This document shows positions 18,179-29,029 of a stretch of 64,000 bases of DNA, in pieces. This stretch comes from Maridesulfovibrio salexigens DSM 2638 (GTDB lineage Bacteria > Desulfobacterota > Desulfovibrionia > Desulfovibrionales > Desulfovibrionaceae). Positions within the stretch are counted from its first letter, which is position 1. Each line of letters opens with the position of its first letter. The stretch spans positions 3,153,501 to 3,217,500 of the forward strand of contig NC_012881.1 in NCBI RefSeq assembly GCF_000023445.1, written 5' to 3'. The translations under genes were made by a program, and so were the position numbers. The notes below the pieces were generated by a model. That model ran no database searches and had not been told where the DNA came from. It worked only from the letters and a program-made list of their open reading frames with translations.

Positions 18179-19816
18179 ATGCGCTATGAGAAAAGACCGT
18201 TCATCTGGGACATCATGGAAGCCAACCCGTGGCTCAGTGTCCTGTTCATAATCTTTCTGCAATCCATATTCACAATGGATTACCGCTCACTGTGGTTTTC
18301 CGATGAAGTCCGCTACGCTGATGTCTACACCCAGATGAAGGATGCCGGGCACTGGCTGGTTATGTACTTAAACGGCGTTGCCTACCCGGACAAACCGCCG
18401 GTATACTTCTGGTTTCTGTCCCTGATCGATACGCTGACCCCGGCAGACGGCATCAGTGTATTTTTCCTCGGTTCAGCACTTTCCGCTGCATTTTTCCTGC
18501 TTTCCACTGTGGCCCTTGCCCGTACCCTTGGTTGCGGACGCAAGACAGCCCTTGCTACCGGACTAGTGCTGCTGAGCAATATTTTCTTCATCGGCATAGC
18601 CCATTATTCACGCATGGACCTGCTCTTCGGCAGTTTCATTCTCTGGGCTAACATCTGTCTGTATAAAGGATTCCAGAACCGGGATTCCGGGAGATACTTC
18701 CTCTGGGCGTTCGGTTTCATGGGAATCGCAACCCTGACCAAAGGTCCTCTGGGACTTATCTTTCCCCTGCTCACTGCGGCCTGCTTCCTGATCTGGAAAG
18801 GCAAAACAAAACTGCTGCGCGATAAAAGCCTGCTTAAAGGGCTTGGTATCCTGCTAGCAATTCTTCTGGCATGGGTTGTAGGTGCGCTCATTGTGGACGG
18901 AACATCTTTCATCCACAATATCTTCTACAAACAAATCTACCAGCGAGCTGTAAGCTCCTTCCACCATGAAGAGCCTTTCCAGTATTACCTGATAGCATTC
19001 CCTCTGGCATGGCTGCCGTGGACACTGGCAATATTCGCTGCACCTTTGAAACAGATCTTCTCCATTGACCACTGGGTAAAAGTAACTTCCCAACGCAAAA
19101 GCACTCAGAACGAAGGTCGTGACTGGGCTTGGATTATGTTCATCAGCGGCTTTGTGTTGCTTACCTGTTTAAGCATCAAGGTTCTGATTTACATCCTGCC
19201 CCTTTTCGCCCCGCTCGCCATGCTGACCGCACGGGGACTTCTCGGCGAAGACGGACAGGAACCGGTTCTCGATTCCAAGAAACTCTGGATTGCCATTGCC
19301 GGATTCTATCTGCTGCTCGCTGTGGCTGCGCCTTTTGCAGAAGTGCTGATTCCCTTTGATATTACCCTGCACGGCCTCTCTTTCACTGTCCTGATCATGG
19401 GACTTGCCGGACTGTCCCTGCTCAAATTCAAAGACTCAGGCGCGTATAAAGGTTTGCTGGTCATGACTGCCGCCATGCTTCTCTGGCTCCAGCCGCTGGC
19501 CCTGCTTACCCTGCCCTCACTTGATCCGCTCATGAGTCCACGCCAGACCGGTGAGATGATGAAAGAGTACGTTGCCGAAGGCAGCTATCCTATGGCTCAC
19601 AAAATATACTCCGGTATTTTCACATACTACGCCGGCACCAACATCCACGAAACCAGCGACCTTAAAGAGATTGCAAAGGTTCTCGAAGAAAAAGACAATG
19701 TGATCCTGATCATGCAGAAAAAATACTATGACCGCTGGGAAGACAAGCCTGAAGGAATCACTGTAGTTAATGAGCAATTCATCTCCGACCGGCCTTACAT
19801 GCTGATCAAAAAATAA
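18179..19816 (+). CDS. GT39/ArnT-like membrane glycosyltransferase
   Basis: This 545-residue polytopic protein has about ten to twelve hydrophobic helices and the early Asp-Glu pair of the PMT_2/ArnT group in LWFSDEVRYADVYTQMKDAG (about residues 39-58), which binds metal and the lipid-linked donor. KPPVYFWFLSL follows, also typical. The C-terminal part after about residue 440 is soluble and probably periplasmic. These enzymes transfer a sugar from a polyprenyl phosphate to lipid A or protein. Coupling to the PAP2 gene (3-base gap) fits a lipid A or surface-glycan modification unit. A strong terminator follows at 19843. Confidence 0.86.
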   Translation: MRYEKRPFIWDIMEANPWLSVLFIIFLQSIFTMDYRSLWFSDEVRYADVYTQMKDAGHWLVMYLNGVAYPDKPPVYFWFLSLIDTLTPADGISVFFLGSALSAAFFLLSTVALARTLGCGRKTALATGLVLLSNIFFIGIAHYSRMDLLFGSFILWANICLYKGFQNRDSGRYFLWAFGFMGIATLTKGPLGLIFPLLTAACFLIWKGKTKLLRDKSLLKGLGILLAILLAWVVGALIVDGTSFIHNIFYKQIYQRAVSSFHHEEPFQYYLIAFPLAWLPWTLAIFAAPLKQIFSIDHWVKVTSQRKSTQNEGRDWAWIMFISGFVLLTCLSIKVLIYILPLFAPLAMLTARGLLGEDGQEPVLDSKKLWIAIAGFYLLLAVAAPFAEVLIPFDITLHGLSFTVLIMGLAGLSLLKFKDSGAYKGLLVMTAAMLLWLQPLALLTLPSLDPLMSPRQTGEMMKEYVAEGSYPMAHKIYSGIFTYYAGTNIHETSDLKEIAKVLEEKDNVILIMQKKYYDRWEDKPEGITVVNEQFISDRPYMLIKK

Positions 19817-19842
19817 CCAACAGCTGCAATAAAAAACAGTAG

Positions 19843-19880
19843 AACCCCGCTCCCGCTTTACAGGGAGCGGGGTTTTTTAT
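19843..19880 (+). terminator. Intrinsic terminator after the GT39 gene
   Basis: A 12-bp stem AACCCCGCTCCC (19843-19854) pairs with GGGAGCGGGGTT (19863-19874) and is followed by a T-run. It closes the 17317-19816 operon. Confidence 0.92.
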
Positions 19881-19974
19881 TTTCAAAAATCCACGGACCG
19901 TGCTATCGTCATACCATTAGCAACAATTACAACCGACTATATATCCAATTCATTTCATATTCCCGGAGATGATC

Positions 19975-21195
19975 ATGGGCCGCTCTAAAAACATACTTTT
20001 CATCGATAACGATAAAGATCAGCTGCGAAAACTTGATAAACAGTTAAGTGCTTTGAAAAAACGCTGGCAGGTTGACTACGCTTCAAACAAAGATGAAACC
20101 ATGGCCCAGCTCAGAACACGGCCTTATGATATCATTGCCATGGAACTTCATGTAGACGGTTTCGAAGGGGAAGAACTTCTTGATGAAATCAAATACCGCC
20201 AGCCCGGAAGCATTAGATTCATCATTTCCGAATCAGTAGACTCGGAAAACTACATTAGATTTGTCAAATACGCCCACCAGTTCATAACCAAACCTTATCT
20301 TCAGTCAGAATTAATTGGAAAAATCAAAAAAAGCCTGCGCCTGAAGCATGTATTTCTTAACGAACGAGCTTCAAAAGGAATTGCCTCCATTGAAGAACTT
20401 CCATCCATGCCGGAACTCTTTTTAAAGCTTGAAAGAGAACTGAATAAAGAGGATGTGATTATCAGCAATATCGGCAAGATGATAGCTGAAGACATGAGCA
20501 TGACTGCTGGACTGTTAAAGCTGGTCAATTCACCATTTTTCGGTCTCTATTCCAAAGTAACCAAACCAGAACAGGCCGTTACCCTGTTGGGTCTTGATAA
20601 CCTCAAAGGACTTGTGCTCGGCATTCATCTGTTCAACTCTACTAAGGGCGCCAAAATTGACTTTTCCATAGAGGAACTTGGCAAACACTGCCAATACACA
20701 GCCCTTATGGCCCGGGCCATAATCAAGGCTGAAGGCGGCAGCAATGAACAGGCAGAGCACACCTTCCTAGCCGGATTCCTGCACGATATAGGCAAGCTGG
20801 TCCTTGCCACATCATACCCGGATGAATACAGAACAATCCTGAGCATAGTGCGTGAAACAAATACCCCGGTTCCCGAAGCGGAGAAGGATATCCTGGGATT
20901 CACACACGCAGAAGTAGGAGCCTACCTGCTCGCTATCTGGGGATTTGACGAAGACGTAGTTGAAGCAATCTATTGCCACCACAGTCCGCAAAGGCTCGGC
21001 AGCGTAGACTTGAGCCCGGCTGTCGCAATCCATGTCGCTAATTCATTTGACCATGAATTGCGGGTCAAAAACAGCGAATACGCTCCACACCTGCTTTCTG
21101 CTGATTGGCTTGAACAAAATGAGTTCGGCTCGAAGCTTCCTGAATGGCTGCAAATATGTGCCGAAACAATGGAAGAAGAAGCAAGAGCAATATAG
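19975..21195 (+). CDS. Receiver-HDOD signalling protein
   Basis: The product is 406 residues when started at the second ATG (19975), which sits 6 bases after CGGAG; the ATG at 19969 is too close to it. Residues about 5-118 form a receiver-like domain (NILFIDNDKDQLRKL), but the usual phospho-Asp strand reads IIAMELHVDGFEG, with Glu in the expected place, so phosphorylation is doubtful. Residues about 140-340 form an HDOD domain (SMPELFLKLERELNKEDV, LLKLVNSPFFG, AGFLHDIGKLVLA), related to HD phosphodiesterases but usually non-catalytic. Such proteins tune motility and c-di-GMP responses. It is convergent with nadE across a shared terminator. Confidence 0.88.
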   Translation: MGRSKNILFIDNDKDQLRKLDKQLSALKKRWQVDYASNKDETMAQLRTRPYDIIAMELHVDGFEGEELLDEIKYRQPGSIRFIISESVDSENYIRFVKYAHQFITKPYLQSELIGKIKKSLRLKHVFLNERASKGIASIEELPSMPELFLKLERELNKEDVIISNIGKMIAEDMSMTAGLLKLVNSPFFGLYSKVTKPEQAVTLLGLDNLKGLVLGIHLFNSTKGAKIDFSIEELGKHCQYTALMARAIIKAEGGSNEQAEHTFLAGFLHDIGKLVLATSYPDEYRTILSIVRETNTPVPEAEKDILGFTHAEVGAYLLAIWGFDEDVVEAIYCHHSPQRLGSVDLSPAVAIHVANSFDHELRVKNSEYAPHLLSADWLEQNEFGSKLPEWLQICAETMEEEARAI

Positions 21196-21197
21196 AG

Positions 21198-21240
21198 AAA
21201 CACCCCGTCAAATCTATACTGATTTGACGGGGTGTTTTAT
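21198..21240. terminator. Bidirectional terminator between the HDOD gene and nadE
   Basis: A stem of about 16 bp (AAACACCCCGTCAAAT at 21198-21213 with ATTTGACGGGGTGTTT ending near 21237) is flanked by A and T runs on opposite sides, so it can serve both convergent genes. Confidence 0.92.
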
Positions 21241-21259
21241 TTCATAAAATAAGTTTCAA

Positions 21260-22909
21260 CTATCCGGTAAATCTGCATGCTATGGGCATACGCCATCCAG
21301 TACCAAAGGCCCTTGAAGTAATTTTAAGCCCCGGAGCTGCCTGCTTACGCTTAAACTCTGAAATTCTGATCAAGCGCAATACATGCTGCACAGTCTCAAC
21401 ATCAAATCCGGTTTCAGCAATAATTTCACTCTCAGCCTTATGGCCTTCCACCCGCAATTCGATGATCCGGTCCAGCACATCATACGGAGGCAATGAATCT
21501 TCATCCTTCTGCCCCGGACGCAACTCTGCGGACGGCGGTTTCTCAATAATCGCCACAGGGATGATCTCGCCCCTGCCCTGCTCATTCAGCCAGCGACAGA
21601 CCCGAAAGACAAGAGTCTTGTACAGGTCGGAGATTACAGCCAGACCTCCGGCCATGTCGCCGTAGATTGTACAATAACCAACAGCCAGTTCACTCTTGTT
21701 TCCGGTGGTGACCAGCAACGCGCCCATCTTGTTTGAAATCGCCATGACAAGATTTCCGCGGATACGTGACTGAATATTCTCTTCAGTAACGTTGGCGGGC
21801 AATCCTTCAAAAGTCGGTGCAAGGGCTTCCTCAAATTGCCCCATGAGCTTATCGATGGGGATGGTTGTGCAGTTGATGCCGATATTCTTCACCAGATCCA
21901 AAGAATCATCAACGCTGCCCTTGCTGGAATACGGGGACGGCATAAGTACTCCGGTAACATTTTCGGCACCGAGGGCCTCAGCAGCAACAGCAGCAGTCAG
22001 AGCAGAATCAATACCCCCGGAAAGACCAAGCACTACTTTACTGAAGCCGGTCTTGCCGAGATAGTCACGCAGTCCGAGAACCATGGCCTGCCATGCCTCG
22101 GCCTCTTCGCAAAAATCGTCTTCCTCAATGCGTCCGGCAGAACAGTCAGATTCAACAATAACCACGTCTTCCACGAAACCGTGTCCACGGGCAACCAGAT
22201 CACCGTCTGTATTGAAAGCACAACTACGCCCATCAAAGACCAGATCATCATTACCGCCAACCTGGTTGGCATAAAAAACCGGGACCTTGTATTTGGAAGC
22301 GATATCACCGAGAAGCTTCTCACGAGTCCGCTGTTTGCCGATACTGAAGGGAGAAGCGGAAAGGTTGACCAGAACATCTGGATTCATATCCATAATCTGC
22401 GGAATTGGGTTACTTCCGTAACGTCTTCCATTGTTATTTTCGCGGTCATTCCAAACATCTTCGCAGATGGTCACCCCGATTTTCAAACCGTCAAACTCAA
22501 AGAAATTTATATTTTCAGCAGGTTCAAAATAGCGCTGCTCGTCAAATACATCATAGGTAGGCAGCAACCATTTATAAAAGACTTTTGGAACAGCTCCATG
22601 CTCGATCAGCCATGCGGCGTTACGCAAAGGATTACCGATACCTTCATGGTTAAGGTCCACTCCCCCGGCCAGCAGAGCCATACCCTCTGGCATACGCCTT
22701 GAAATCTCAGAAACAGCTTCACGGCAACGGCAGACAAAATCCGCATTGAGCAGCAGATCCCGCGGAGGATAGCCGGTCAGGGCAAGTTCAGAAGTAAGGC
22801 AAAGCCTTGCACCGCGCTTAGCGGCCTTTCTAACTCCATCAAGGATGAGTTCTACGTTTCCTTCAAGATCGCCAACTGTCAGGTTGAGCTGCAACAGGGC
22901 TATTTTCAT
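21260..22909 (-). CDS. nadE: Glutamine-dependent NAD+ synthetase
   Basis: This 549-residue enzyme makes NAD+ from nicotinic acid adenine dinucleotide, ATP and glutamine. The N-terminal nitrilase-like amidase (about 1-250) shows the Glu-Lys-Cys triad: SELALTGYPPRDLL, YKWLLPTYDVFDEQRYF and VTICEDVWN. The C-terminal synthetase (about 275-549) has the ATP pyrophosphatase loop GLSGGIDSALTAAVAAEALG and the later TTGNKSELAVGYCTIYGD. Length is as expected for the two-domain bacterial enzyme. Ammonia would pass from the amidase to the synthetase site. Single gene, with a shared terminator at its 3' end. Confidence 0.96.
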   Translation of the reverse strand: MKIALLQLNLTVGDLEGNVELILDGVRKAAKRGARLCLTSELALTGYPPRDLLLNADFVCRCREAVSEISRRMPEGMALLAGGVDLNHEGIGNPLRNAAWLIEHGAVPKVFYKWLLPTYDVFDEQRYFEPAENINFFEFDGLKIGVTICEDVWNDRENNNGRRYGSNPIPQIMDMNPDVLVNLSASPFSIGKQRTREKLLGDIASKYKVPVFYANQVGGNDDLVFDGRSCAFNTDGDLVARGHGFVEDVVIVESDCSAGRIEEDDFCEEAEAWQAMVLGLRDYLGKTGFSKVVLGLSGGIDSALTAAVAAEALGAENVTGVLMPSPYSSKGSVDDSLDLVKNIGINCTTIPIDKLMGQFEEALAPTFEGLPANVTEENIQSRIRGNLVMAISNKMGALLVTTGNKSELAVGYCTIYGDMAGGLAVISDLYKTLVFRVCRWLNEQGRGEIIPVAIIEKPPSAELRPGQKDEDSLPPYDVLDRIIELRVEGHKAESEIIAETGFDVETVQHVLRLIRISEFKRKQAAPGLKITSRAFGTGWRMPIACRFTG

Positions 22910-23104
22910 TTATTCATGTCCGTCCTTAATATATTTGGGATGGGGAGTACGTAACGTCTGAAAGAGCAGTTGTCCATTGTCAGGGGACAAATAATTATCA
23001 GCCTCTCAGACTCTTAACCTTGCACTGAATATGCTGGAATGCTAAACAGTTGTCTATATCTAAAGCAAGAGCACGGGAATTTGCCCAACTAATCAACCAA
23101 CGGA

Positions 23105-25882
23105 TTGAAATTGTTAAAAATAGATAAAGTACAAACCAGAATCGGGGTTCTGATCGTAGCTATATCCCTAATTTCATTCATTGTTTCCGGGGCATACGAT
23201 TACAGTTCCATGCGTAGAAACATGCTCGATGAGCTCAACCAAAAGGCTGACGGCCTCGTTGAAAGGCTCTCCGAATCCCTGATTACTCCGCTCTGGAATG
23301 TCGATCAGGCTGCAATCAACCGTATCCTGCTATCTGAAATGAACGACAAACGCATCAAGGCCATTCTGGTTACAGAAGACAACGGAAACAATGTTTTTGC
23401 CGGAAAGATGCGTGACGAAACATGGAACATAATCAATTTCAAAAGCTGGCCCATCGGCAAATTCGTTAAACGCAAGACCGAAATTTCAATCATGAACCAG
23501 CCTATCGGGGCTGTTGAGATCTTTCTTTCCCCTAAATTTATTGACGATGAGCTATCTCAATCACTTCTTAATTCACTACTGCGCACAATGCTGCTGGTTA
23601 TCCTGATCAACCTTGCACTGTTTGTGACCATGCGCAGGATTCTCATTTCTCCCATAACCAAATTAAGCCAGACTGCCAGACAGATTTCGCTGGATAAAAA
23701 CTACAGCTCGCGGGTGCAAATCGAATGCAAAGGAGAAATGGAAAGCCTAGTCAAAAACTTCAACAATATGCTGCAACAAATTGAAGAGCAGGACCTTAAG
23801 CTCAAGCAATACAGCGGACAGTTGCAGGAAAAGATTCATCAAAGCAATAAAAACCTTGAAAAAAGTTACCGCGAACTGAAAATCATCAACCGCGAGCTGG
23901 AAATAGCCAAGGATGAAGCGGAAGCTGCATCCAAATCCAAAAGTGAATTCATGGCCAACGTCAGCCATGAAATCCGCACTCCCATGAATGCCATCATCGG
24001 TATGGCCGATCTGACCATGGAGACCGATCTTTCTTCCAAGCAACGAGAATTCATAAAAATCATCATCAGTTCGGGTAAGGTTCTGCTGCGGCTGATAAAC
24101 GATATTCTCGACTTCTCAAAAATAGAAGCCGGCAAACTCAGCCTCGAAGAAGTTAATTTCAACCTGCACCAGCTTATCCATGACATCAGCGATCTTTTTG
24201 TTGAACAAATGGTTGCCTCACAGACGGAACTGGTTATTGATATACGCCCCGGCGTGCCTCAGCGTATTATAGGTGACCCCTTGCGGCTCCGTCAGGTTCT
24301 GGTCAACATTACAGCCAATGCGTTTAAATTTACCAGCAAAGGTGAAATCATAATTACTGTTTCCGCAGACCAGATAAACGCCACCAAAACTGAAATTGTG
24401 TTTGCTATCAAGGATACAGGAATTGGAATTCCTGAAGAAGTGCAACCCCATCTTTTTGAAGCTTTCAAGCAGGCGGACGGTTCCACAACCCGCAAATACG
24501 GTGGAACAGGTCTGGGACTTTCCATCTCCAAACGCATCGTCAATCTCATGGGCGGGAATATCTGGTTCCGCAGCAGACCGGAAGACGGCAGTACATTTTT
24601 CTTCACCATCACTCCTAATGTGGCAGTGGAAACATCTCTGATTGAATTCGAAATTCCGCAGGAACTCAAAAATAAACCGGTTCTGGTGGTAGACGACAAC
24701 TTCGCGGTCCGCAGCGTACTGGTGCGCTATCTTAAACAATTCGGATTCCAGCCCACCAGCGTTGCCAGTGCTGAAGAAGCAATCAAAATTATTGAAGACA
24801 GGAAAGATGACCAATTCAAACTACTCATTATTGACCTCAAACTGCCCGGTATGAATGGAGATGAGGCAAGTATTGAAATCCGCAAGACCTACAGCAAAGA
24901 AGAACTCCCCATACTAATGATCACTGCAACAGAGCTCAATTCCGCCCTGAGTAAGGCCCAAAACGCTCAAATAAACAGAATGATCAGTAAACCGCTCAAA
25001 CAGGCCACCCTCTTCAATTCCATCATGGAAACTTTCGGTTATGATGTACCCAAAGAGTACTCTTACGAACCGTCAAAACCGATTAAAGATGAATTCAAAT
25101 CCTTCAGACTGCTTCTTGTTGAAGACAACCCCATAAACCAGCAGGTTGCGGAACAAATACTTGAACCCACCGGAATTGAAATTTCTTCAGCACCTAATGG
25201 TGCGGAAGCTGTCAGAATGGTGCAGGAAGCAGGCTATGACATCGTTCTTATGGATATACAGATGCCGGAAATGGACGGTTATGAGGCAACAACCATAATC
25301 CGTAATGACCTGAAAATGAAAGAGCTGCCGATCATCGCCATGACAGCCCACGCCATGCGCGGTGACAAAGAAAAATGTATTGCTTCCGGCATGGACGATT
25401 ATATTCCAAAGCCAATTGATAAAGAACTGATGATCAGCATCATCCGCAACCACCTGAAACAGGATAAAAAGACTGTACAGCCTGTCGCCACTTCCCCAAA
25501 AGAAGAATCAGACCCCACGCAGGGGGATGACACTCAATTAAGGGAAATAAACGTTCCCGAAGTTCTGGAAAGAATTGGTGGGGATATGGGAATTTTGGTC
25601 AGCATCCTGCGTAATTTCAGGGAGTACAACAAAGATTTTAATACAGATCTGCAAAAATTGCTTCAAACAGATCAACTCAAGGAAGCCGGAGACAAGGCGC
25701 ATACCCTGAAAGGTTCAGCCGCAAACATTTCCGCAACCGAATTGGCTATTGCTGCCCTTGAACTGGAGAAAAGCTGCAAATCTGACCTGAAGGAAGATGC
25801 TGAACTTGCCCTAGAAAAAACAACTGAGAAACTCAATCTGCTTTATGGAGAAATTGCGCTTCTTGAAAAGGATTTTGACTAG
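23105..25882 (+). CDS. Hybrid sensor histidine kinase with two receivers and Hpt
   Basis: The product has 925 residues from a TTG start; no ATG precedes the first membrane segment and no strong ribosome site is seen. Order: membrane helix (about 12-32), periplasmic sensor of about 120 residues, second helix (about 158-178), HAMP, coiled coil, dimerisation domain with phospho-His288 ([14 protein letters not shown]), ATPase domain (DTGIGIPEE and [11 protein letters not shown]), receiver 1 (Asp577 in [11 protein letters not shown]), receiver 2 (Asp717 in [11 protein letters not shown]) and Hpt (His866 in AHTLKGSAA). This is a self-contained phosphorelay of the BarA type. Target regulator not in the window; signal unknown. 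Confidence 0.95.
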   Translation: MKLLKIDKVQTRIGVLIVAISLISFIVSGAYDYSSMRRNMLDELNQKADGLVERLSESLITPLWNVDQAAINRILLSEMNDKRIKAILVTEDNGNNVFAGKMRDETWNIINFKSWPIGKFVKRKTEISIMNQPIGAVEIFLSPKFIDDELSQSLLNSLLRTMLLVILINLALFVTMRRILISPITKLSQTARQISLDKNYSSRVQIECKGEMESLVKNFNNMLQQIEEQDLKLKQYSGQLQEKIHQSNKNLEKSYRELKIINRELEIAKDEAEAASKSKSEFMANVSHEIRTPMNAIIGMADLTMETDLSSKQREFIKIIISSGKVLLRLINDILDFSKIEAGKLSLEEVNFNLHQLIHDISDLFVEQMVASQTELVIDIRPGVPQRIIGDPLRLRQVLVNITANAFKFTSKGEIIITVSADQINATKTEIVFAIKDTGIGIPEEVQPHLFEAFKQADGSTTRKYGGTGLGLSISKRIVNLMGGNIWFRSRPEDGSTFFFTITPNVAVETSLIEFEIPQELKNKPVLVVDDNFAVRSVLVRYLKQFGFQPTSVASAEEAIKIIEDRKDDQFKLLIIDLKLPGMNGDEASIEIRKTYSKEELPILMITATELNSALSKAQNAQINRMISKPLKQATLFNSIMETFGYDVPKEYSYEPSKPIKDEFKSFRLLLVEDNPINQQVAEQILEPTGIEISSAPNGAEAVRMVQEAGYDIVLMDIQMPEMDGYEATTIIRNDLKMKELPIIAMTAHAMRGDKEKCIASGMDDYIPKPIDKELMISIIRNHLKQDKKTVQPVATSPKEESDPTQGDDTQLREINVPEVLERIGGDMGILVSILRNFREYNKDFNTDLQKLLQTDQLKEAGDKAHTLKGSAANISATELAIAALELEKSCKSDLKEDAELALEKTTEKLNLLYGEIALLEKDFD

Positions 25883-25982
25883 GACAGAATATCAGAACAC
25901 GGTACATTCATTCAGTTGAAATAAATTCATATTTGAGGCAGAAATCATTAATAAATATTGACTGTAAAAGAGGATTTTAAAT

Positions 25983-26324
25983 ATGGCGTTAATGTTTGGA
26001 AGCCCCAACCGCAAGACAAACAGGACCATTGAAGATGCTAAAAAAGACCAGCGTCTTGATATGGCCCGCACCCTTTATCTAGGCGGAAAAGTAAAAATTG
26101 TGACCACCGAAGAAGTCCCGAACAGGGAAGTTCTCGGAACATTCGGTCTAATCGTTTGTCGAAGCTACAACTTCGACAATGCATTTTACGGCCTCATCGC
26201 ACAGGCAATTGATGCCAATGCCGATGCGATTGTGGGCTACCGAGAATCTGTCTCATTTCATCCTGAAGGGGACAAATTCTATTCCTGCTACGGCACAGCC
26301 GTTCGCCTGAAAAAAGTTAAATAA
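25983..26324 (+). CDS. Short YbjQ/UPF0145-like protein
   Basis: The 113-residue protein has a C-terminal part resembling the YbjQ (UPF0145) fold: VKIVTTEEVPNREVLGTFGL, then AIDANADAIVGYRESVSF and a final strand YGTAVRLKK. Full-length YbjQ proteins have a central helical segment between these pieces that seems shortened here. Residues 1-30 are basic and hydrophilic. The family forms small oligomers, and a heavy-metal-binding role has been proposed but is not settled. The ATG follows AAAAGAGGA at a normal distance. It stands alone between the hybrid kinase and a strong convergent terminator. Confidence 0.65.
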   Translation: MALMFGSPNRKTNRTIEDAKKDQRLDMARTLYLGGKVKIVTTEEVPNREVLGTFGLIVCRSYNFDNAFYGLIAQAIDANADAIVGYRESVSFHPEGDKFYSCYGTAVRLKKVK

Positions 26325-26360
26325 AAAAAAAGGACCGGAATTCCGGTCCTTTTTTTTATT
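26323..26360. terminator. Bidirectional terminator
   Basis: GGACCGGAA pairs with TTCCGGTCC, extended by eight A on the left and eight T on the right (26323-26358). It lies between the YbjQ-like gene and convergent glgP. Confidence 0.95.
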
Positions 26361-26361
26361 C

Positions 26362-28824
26362 TTACTTCACAGCCTTAATCTTCCAGATATCTTCAGCATA
26401 TTCCAGCATGGTCCGGTCAGTTGAAAATTTGCCCATGCGAGCAGTATTCAAAATTGCCTTGGCAGCCCAGATTTCCTTTTCAGCATAATCTCTGTCGATT
26501 CGTTTCTGAGCTTCACTATATGATTTGAAATCAGCCAGATGCATATACTGCTCATTATCAGTAAGCAGTTTATCGACCAGCCAGCGGAACAGGTCCGGCT
26601 CATCGGGCGAAAATCTGTTCTCCAATAGAGCGGTAAAAACCTGCCTTATTTCCGGACTGTGGTTGTATATTTCACGAGGATGATAGCTTCCTTCCCGCAA
26701 AGCTTTCTCAACTTCTTCCTGCTTCAGCCCGAAAAGATAAAAATTATCTTGCCCCACCTCTTCCAGCATCTCAATGTTTGCTCCATCGTAAGTTCCGACA
26801 GTCAAAGCACCGTTCATGGCGAATTTCATGTTTCCGGTACCGGAAGCCTCGGTTCCGGCAGTTGAAATCTGCTCACTTACATCACAGGCAGGAACAATCT
26901 TCTCCGCAAGGGAAACCCGGTAATCAGGCAGAAAAGCAACCTTGAGCAAACCTTCTGCACGCGGATCATTATTGATCACTTTTGCAACAGAATGAATCAG
27001 CTTTATAATCTGCTTGGCCTCCCAGTAACCGGGGGCTGCCTTTCCTGCAAAAAGAAAAGCCCTGGAACAGGACGGTTCTACATCATTATCCACCAATTCA
27101 AGATAAAGATGAATTACGTGCAGAACATTCAACAGCTGGCGCTTATACTCATGAATACGCTTGGCTTGAATATCGAAAATGGAATCCGGCGGGATATTAA
27201 TGTCCAAGGTGGAATTTATAAAATTGCCCAGCTTGATCTTATTTGTCCGCTTAGCCTCCATGAACCGTGCACGGAACTCACTGTCATTGATGTGCTCTTC
27301 CAGCTTATGCAACTCATTTAAATCAGTGATCCACCCCTTACCTAGAGTATCGGTAAGCAGCGCTGCAAGAGCAGGATTGGCCTTAAGCATCCAACGGCGC
27401 GGGGTTACTCCATTGGTCTTGTTGTTGAACTTTTGCGGGGCAAATTCATAAAAATCAGGAAACAAACGGGTCTTAACCAACTCAGAATGCAACTCGGAAA
27501 CCCCGTTAACAGAATGGGAACCGACCACGGCAAGGTTAGCCATGCGCACTTTCTTGGTACCGTCTTCACAGATAAGGGACATGCGCCTCAATTTTTCATT
27601 GTCAGCCGGATACTTGCTCTCAACCTTTTTCAAAAAACGACTGTTAATTTCGTAAATGATTTGCAAATGACGCGGCAAAACCTTTTCAATCAAGGAAACC
27701 GACCACAACTCAAGTGCTTCCGGGAGCAAAGTATGATTGGTGTATGCGCAGGTAGCGCGGGTAATTTCCCAAGCTTTATCCCATTCAATGCGTCTTTCAT
27801 CCACAAGATAGCGCATCAACTCCACAACGGTCAGGGCCGGATGGGTATCGTTAAGCTGAATGGCAACATAATCAGCAAACTCTTCAAAATTCTTGTTCTG
27901 GGCAAGGAATCGGCGGGTAATATCGCGCAATCCGCAAGCCACGAGAAAATATTCCTGCACCAGCCGCAACTCTTTACCGAAAGAAACAGATTCCGTTGGG
28001 TAAAGAACCTTGGAAACCATTTCTGATTCTATCTTACGTTGCACGGCCCTGATGTAGTCACCATGATTGAAGATATCCATGTCGAAATTTTCAGAGGCTC
28101 TGGCCGCAAACAATCGCAGGTAATTTACAGTCTTTCCGCCATAGCCGACCACGGGAATGTCATAAGGGACTCCGATAATATCATCCCAATCCACCCACAT
28201 AGGCAGGTAGTCTCCGCTGGGGGTAGCCGCACTTTCAACCCTTCCGTAAAGTGGAACAATTACCGACTGGTCCGGGCGGGCAACCTGCAAAGGCATCCCT
28301 TCCTTCATCCAGTAATCCGCAAGTTCCTTTTGATATCCATTATGGATGGACTGCCGAAACAGACCATACTCATAGTGAATCCCATACCCGCAACCGGGCA
28401 GATCAAGAGTCGCCAGAGAATCGAGGAAACAGGCAGCCAGTCTTCCCAAGCCCCCGTTACCGAGAGCGGGATCACGCTCACTGGCCCGGACTTCGTCCAG
28501 ATCGTAGCCAAGGTCCTTGAAAATATCCTCACAGAGATCAAGAATTTCCATATTACATAAGTTGTTACCGAGGCAGCGTCCCAGCAAATACTCAATGGAA
28601 AAGTAATACATCCGTTTTGCTTTTACCCGCCGATAGCGGTCACGAGTTTCGATCATCCTTTCCACCAGCCTGTCGCGCAAGGCTAAGGCAAGGGCCTTGC
28701 CTGCATCCCATTCACTGGCATCCTTAACTTCTTTACTCAAAGAATATATTACATGATTCCTGATATCCTCGGTAAGACTAACGCGATCATTCTTCTTCCG
28801 GACCTTGAAATTGCTTCTTTTCAT
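26362..28824 (-). CDS. glgP: Glycogen/starch phosphorylase
   Basis: This 820-residue GT35 enzyme releases glucose 1-phosphate from glycogen or maltodextrin using phosphate. Diagnostic stretches are GNGGLGRLAACFLDSLATLD near residue 120, the PLP site TEASGTGNMKFAMNGALTVG near 670 with its lysine, and AKRIHEYKRQLLNVLHVI near 555. Length matches bacterial and muscle phosphorylases. The gene is single, with a GGAGG ribosome site before ATG 28824. No other glycogen gene is in the window. The divergent DUF4301 gene is not an evident partner. Confidence 0.97.
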   Translation of the reverse strand: MKRSNFKVRKKNDRVSLTEDIRNHVIYSLSKEVKDASEWDAGKALALALRDRLVERMIETRDRYRRVKAKRMYYFSIEYLLGRCLGNNLCNMEILDLCEDIFKDLGYDLDEVRASERDPALGNGGLGRLAACFLDSLATLDLPGCGYGIHYEYGLFRQSIHNGYQKELADYWMKEGMPLQVARPDQSVIVPLYGRVESAATPSGDYLPMWVDWDDIIGVPYDIPVVGYGGKTVNYLRLFAARASENFDMDIFNHGDYIRAVQRKIESEMVSKVLYPTESVSFGKELRLVQEYFLVACGLRDITRRFLAQNKNFEEFADYVAIQLNDTHPALTVVELMRYLVDERRIEWDKAWEITRATCAYTNHTLLPEALELWSVSLIEKVLPRHLQIIYEINSRFLKKVESKYPADNEKLRRMSLICEDGTKKVRMANLAVVGSHSVNGVSELHSELVKTRLFPDFYEFAPQKFNNKTNGVTPRRWMLKANPALAALLTDTLGKGWITDLNELHKLEEHINDSEFRARFMEAKRTNKIKLGNFINSTLDINIPPDSIFDIQAKRIHEYKRQLLNVLHVIHLYLELVDNDVEPSCSRAFLFAGKAAPGYWEAKQIIKLIHSVAKVINNDPRAEGLLKVAFLPDYRVSLAEKIVPACDVSEQISTAGTEASGTGNMKFAMNGALTVGTYDGANIEMLEEVGQDNFYLFGLKQEEVEKALREGSYHPREIYNHSPEIRQVFTALLENRFSPDEPDLFRWLVDKLLTDNEQYMHLADFKSYSEAQKRIDRDYAEKEIWAAKAILNTARMGKFSTDRTMLEYAEDIWKIKAVK

Positions 28825-29029
28825 GACTCCTCCTAACGGCTACGGGGATTAGTTTTAAAGTAACAGCTTGGAAGGTCTAAATCCACTTTAAATATAAGCA
28901 TTCAGGAAAAGCTTAGTATTTCTTTGGACAATTATGGCGCGCTTTCACACAAGATGCTATAAGCACAGTAATCAAAACTAAATTTCTAATACCGATTTCT
29001 GAACGTATTCCAGTGCAGGAGAGGGCAAA

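Noticed and set aside
21836-22702. 288-codon plus-strand frame opposite nadE
   Set aside because: It lies wholly inside nadE, whose amidase and synthetase motifs are intact; no family features in the antisense product.
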